DNA from: Symsagittifera roscoffensis
Lineage: Eukaryota > Xenacoelomorpha > Acoela > Convolutidae
Length of the DNA stretch: 64,000 bases
NCBI RefSeq assembly: GCF_963678635.1
Contig: NC_087064.1
Location: 47,909,346-47,973,345 of the forward strand
Direction of reading: 5' to 3'
In this document: positions 63,573-64,000 of the stretch, piece after piece
Layout of the letters: each line of letters opens with the position of its first letter
Numbering within the stretch: position 1 is the stretch's first letter
The notes under the pieces: model-generated
The model's input: the letters and a program-made list of their open reading frames with translations, nothing else
Database searches by the model: none
What the model was told of the DNA's origin: nothing
Position numbers and translations under genes: made by a program

Positions 63573-64000
63573 AATTCTTCACAAAATCATTATAATCGAC
63601 CAAATAGTCAAAATAACTACTCCAGATCAAATTCAAATACAACACAATTTGTTTCTAGACCTAATTCCCGTCAAACATAAGGAGGAATAAATACTATCCA
63701 AACAATCAATCACGAAACTCATCATATAATAGAAATAGAAACTATTCAAATAATCTAAATAGAAGTTATTCAAACAACCGAAATCAGAATTACCCGAACA
63801 ATCGATCAAGGAATAACTCATATAACAGATCAAACTATCACAGATCAAACAATAATTATCAAAACAGATCACAAAACAACTCACAAAATCGACATTCAAG
63901 TTATAATAATCGTTATAAAAATTATTCCCAATCACCACATAGAAATAATAACCATTATAATAATTCTAAACATCGCCACAGAAGTAGTACACCCAAACAT
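63573..64000 (+). pseudogene. Continuation of gag tail in shifted frames
   Basis: After the TAA, the same frame stays open for 35 codons (SQNHYNRPNSQNNYSRSNSN). Then the -1 frame, open from 63665 to the window end, carries similar Asn/Tyr/Ser/Arg-rich sequence (NRSYSNNRNQNYPNNRSRNN). The composition matches the gag tail, so this is probably the original C-terminal or linker region, separated by one stop and one frameshift. The boundary with pol is outside the window. Confidence 0.55.

Noticed and set aside
1-64000. CRISPR array, bacterial operon or prophage interpretation
   Set aside because: The repeats are degenerate minisatellites without unique spacers. Genes show splice signals and eukaryotic transposon domains.

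Overview
The window looks like a stretch of AT-rich nuclear genome from an invertebrate animal. I base this on spliced-looking exons, very low gene density, many nested duplications, microsatellites and minisatellites, and three kinds of eukaryotic mobile element: a Polinton/Maverick, Ty3/gypsy-type LTR retrotransposons, and short hAT-like or fold-back elements. I see no bacterial operons, rRNA or convincing tRNA. The species cannot be named from the sequence alone.

Positions 1-20.8 kb hold a decayed Polinton (a virus-like self-synthesising DNA transposon). On the minus strand are the major capsid protein (cut by the window edge), a small basic pVI-like virion protein, the minor capsid protein, an FtsK/HerA-type packaging ATPase, the integrase, an exonuclease-like ORF, an unrecognised protein and a possible ssDNA-binding protein. 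The zinc-finger/protein-primed DNA polymerase B gene lies on the plus strand (17.2-20.8 kb). A ~5.2 kb block is tandemly duplicated (2726-7906 and 7907-~13190). Inside it a ~730 bp chimera of ATPase, minor capsid and pVI-like sequence recurs up to six times. Nearly every gene has stops, frameshifts or lost active-site residues, several of them shared by the copies, so decay began before duplication. Between the two gene sets lie a 31-bp minisatellite (14.65-15.12 kb), two small unrecognised ORFs and a cluster of CCAAT boxes.

From 20.5 to 26.7 kb a ~3.1 kb unit is tandemly repeated. Each unit is a polymerase fragment, a ~430 bp repeat R and a ~1.9 kb core, with a last R at the end. From 26.95 to 33.5 kb a ~1.94 kb unit is repeated about 3.3 times. 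It carries a minus-strand exon with conserved splice sites (tentatively ADP-ribosyltransferase-like) and small plus-strand ORFs. From 33.5 to 42.2 kb there is no supported gene apart from one weak ORF. The stretch holds a 2.43 kb mosaic duplication with G-rich tracts, hairpin repeats and hAT-like fragments.

At 42733-50289 sits a very young Ty3/gypsy-type LTR retrotransposon on the minus strand. It has 368-bp LTRs that look identical, a 5-bp target duplication (GCCGC), a primer-binding site, a polypurine tract and one uninterrupted gag-pol ORF. It appears to have landed in an intron of an unrecognised minus-strand gene; one 3n-length, phase-1 exon lies on each side. From 51 to 58.7 kb are minisatellites, a C-rich/G-rich strand switch, a ~1.1 kb terminal-inverted-repeat element and a diverged inverted copy of the 21-26 kb repeat family. 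From ~58.8 kb to the end is the 5' part of a second, plus-strand retroelement: leader, small pre-gag ORF, and a 933-residue gag with zinc knuckle. Any pol genes would lie beyond the window.
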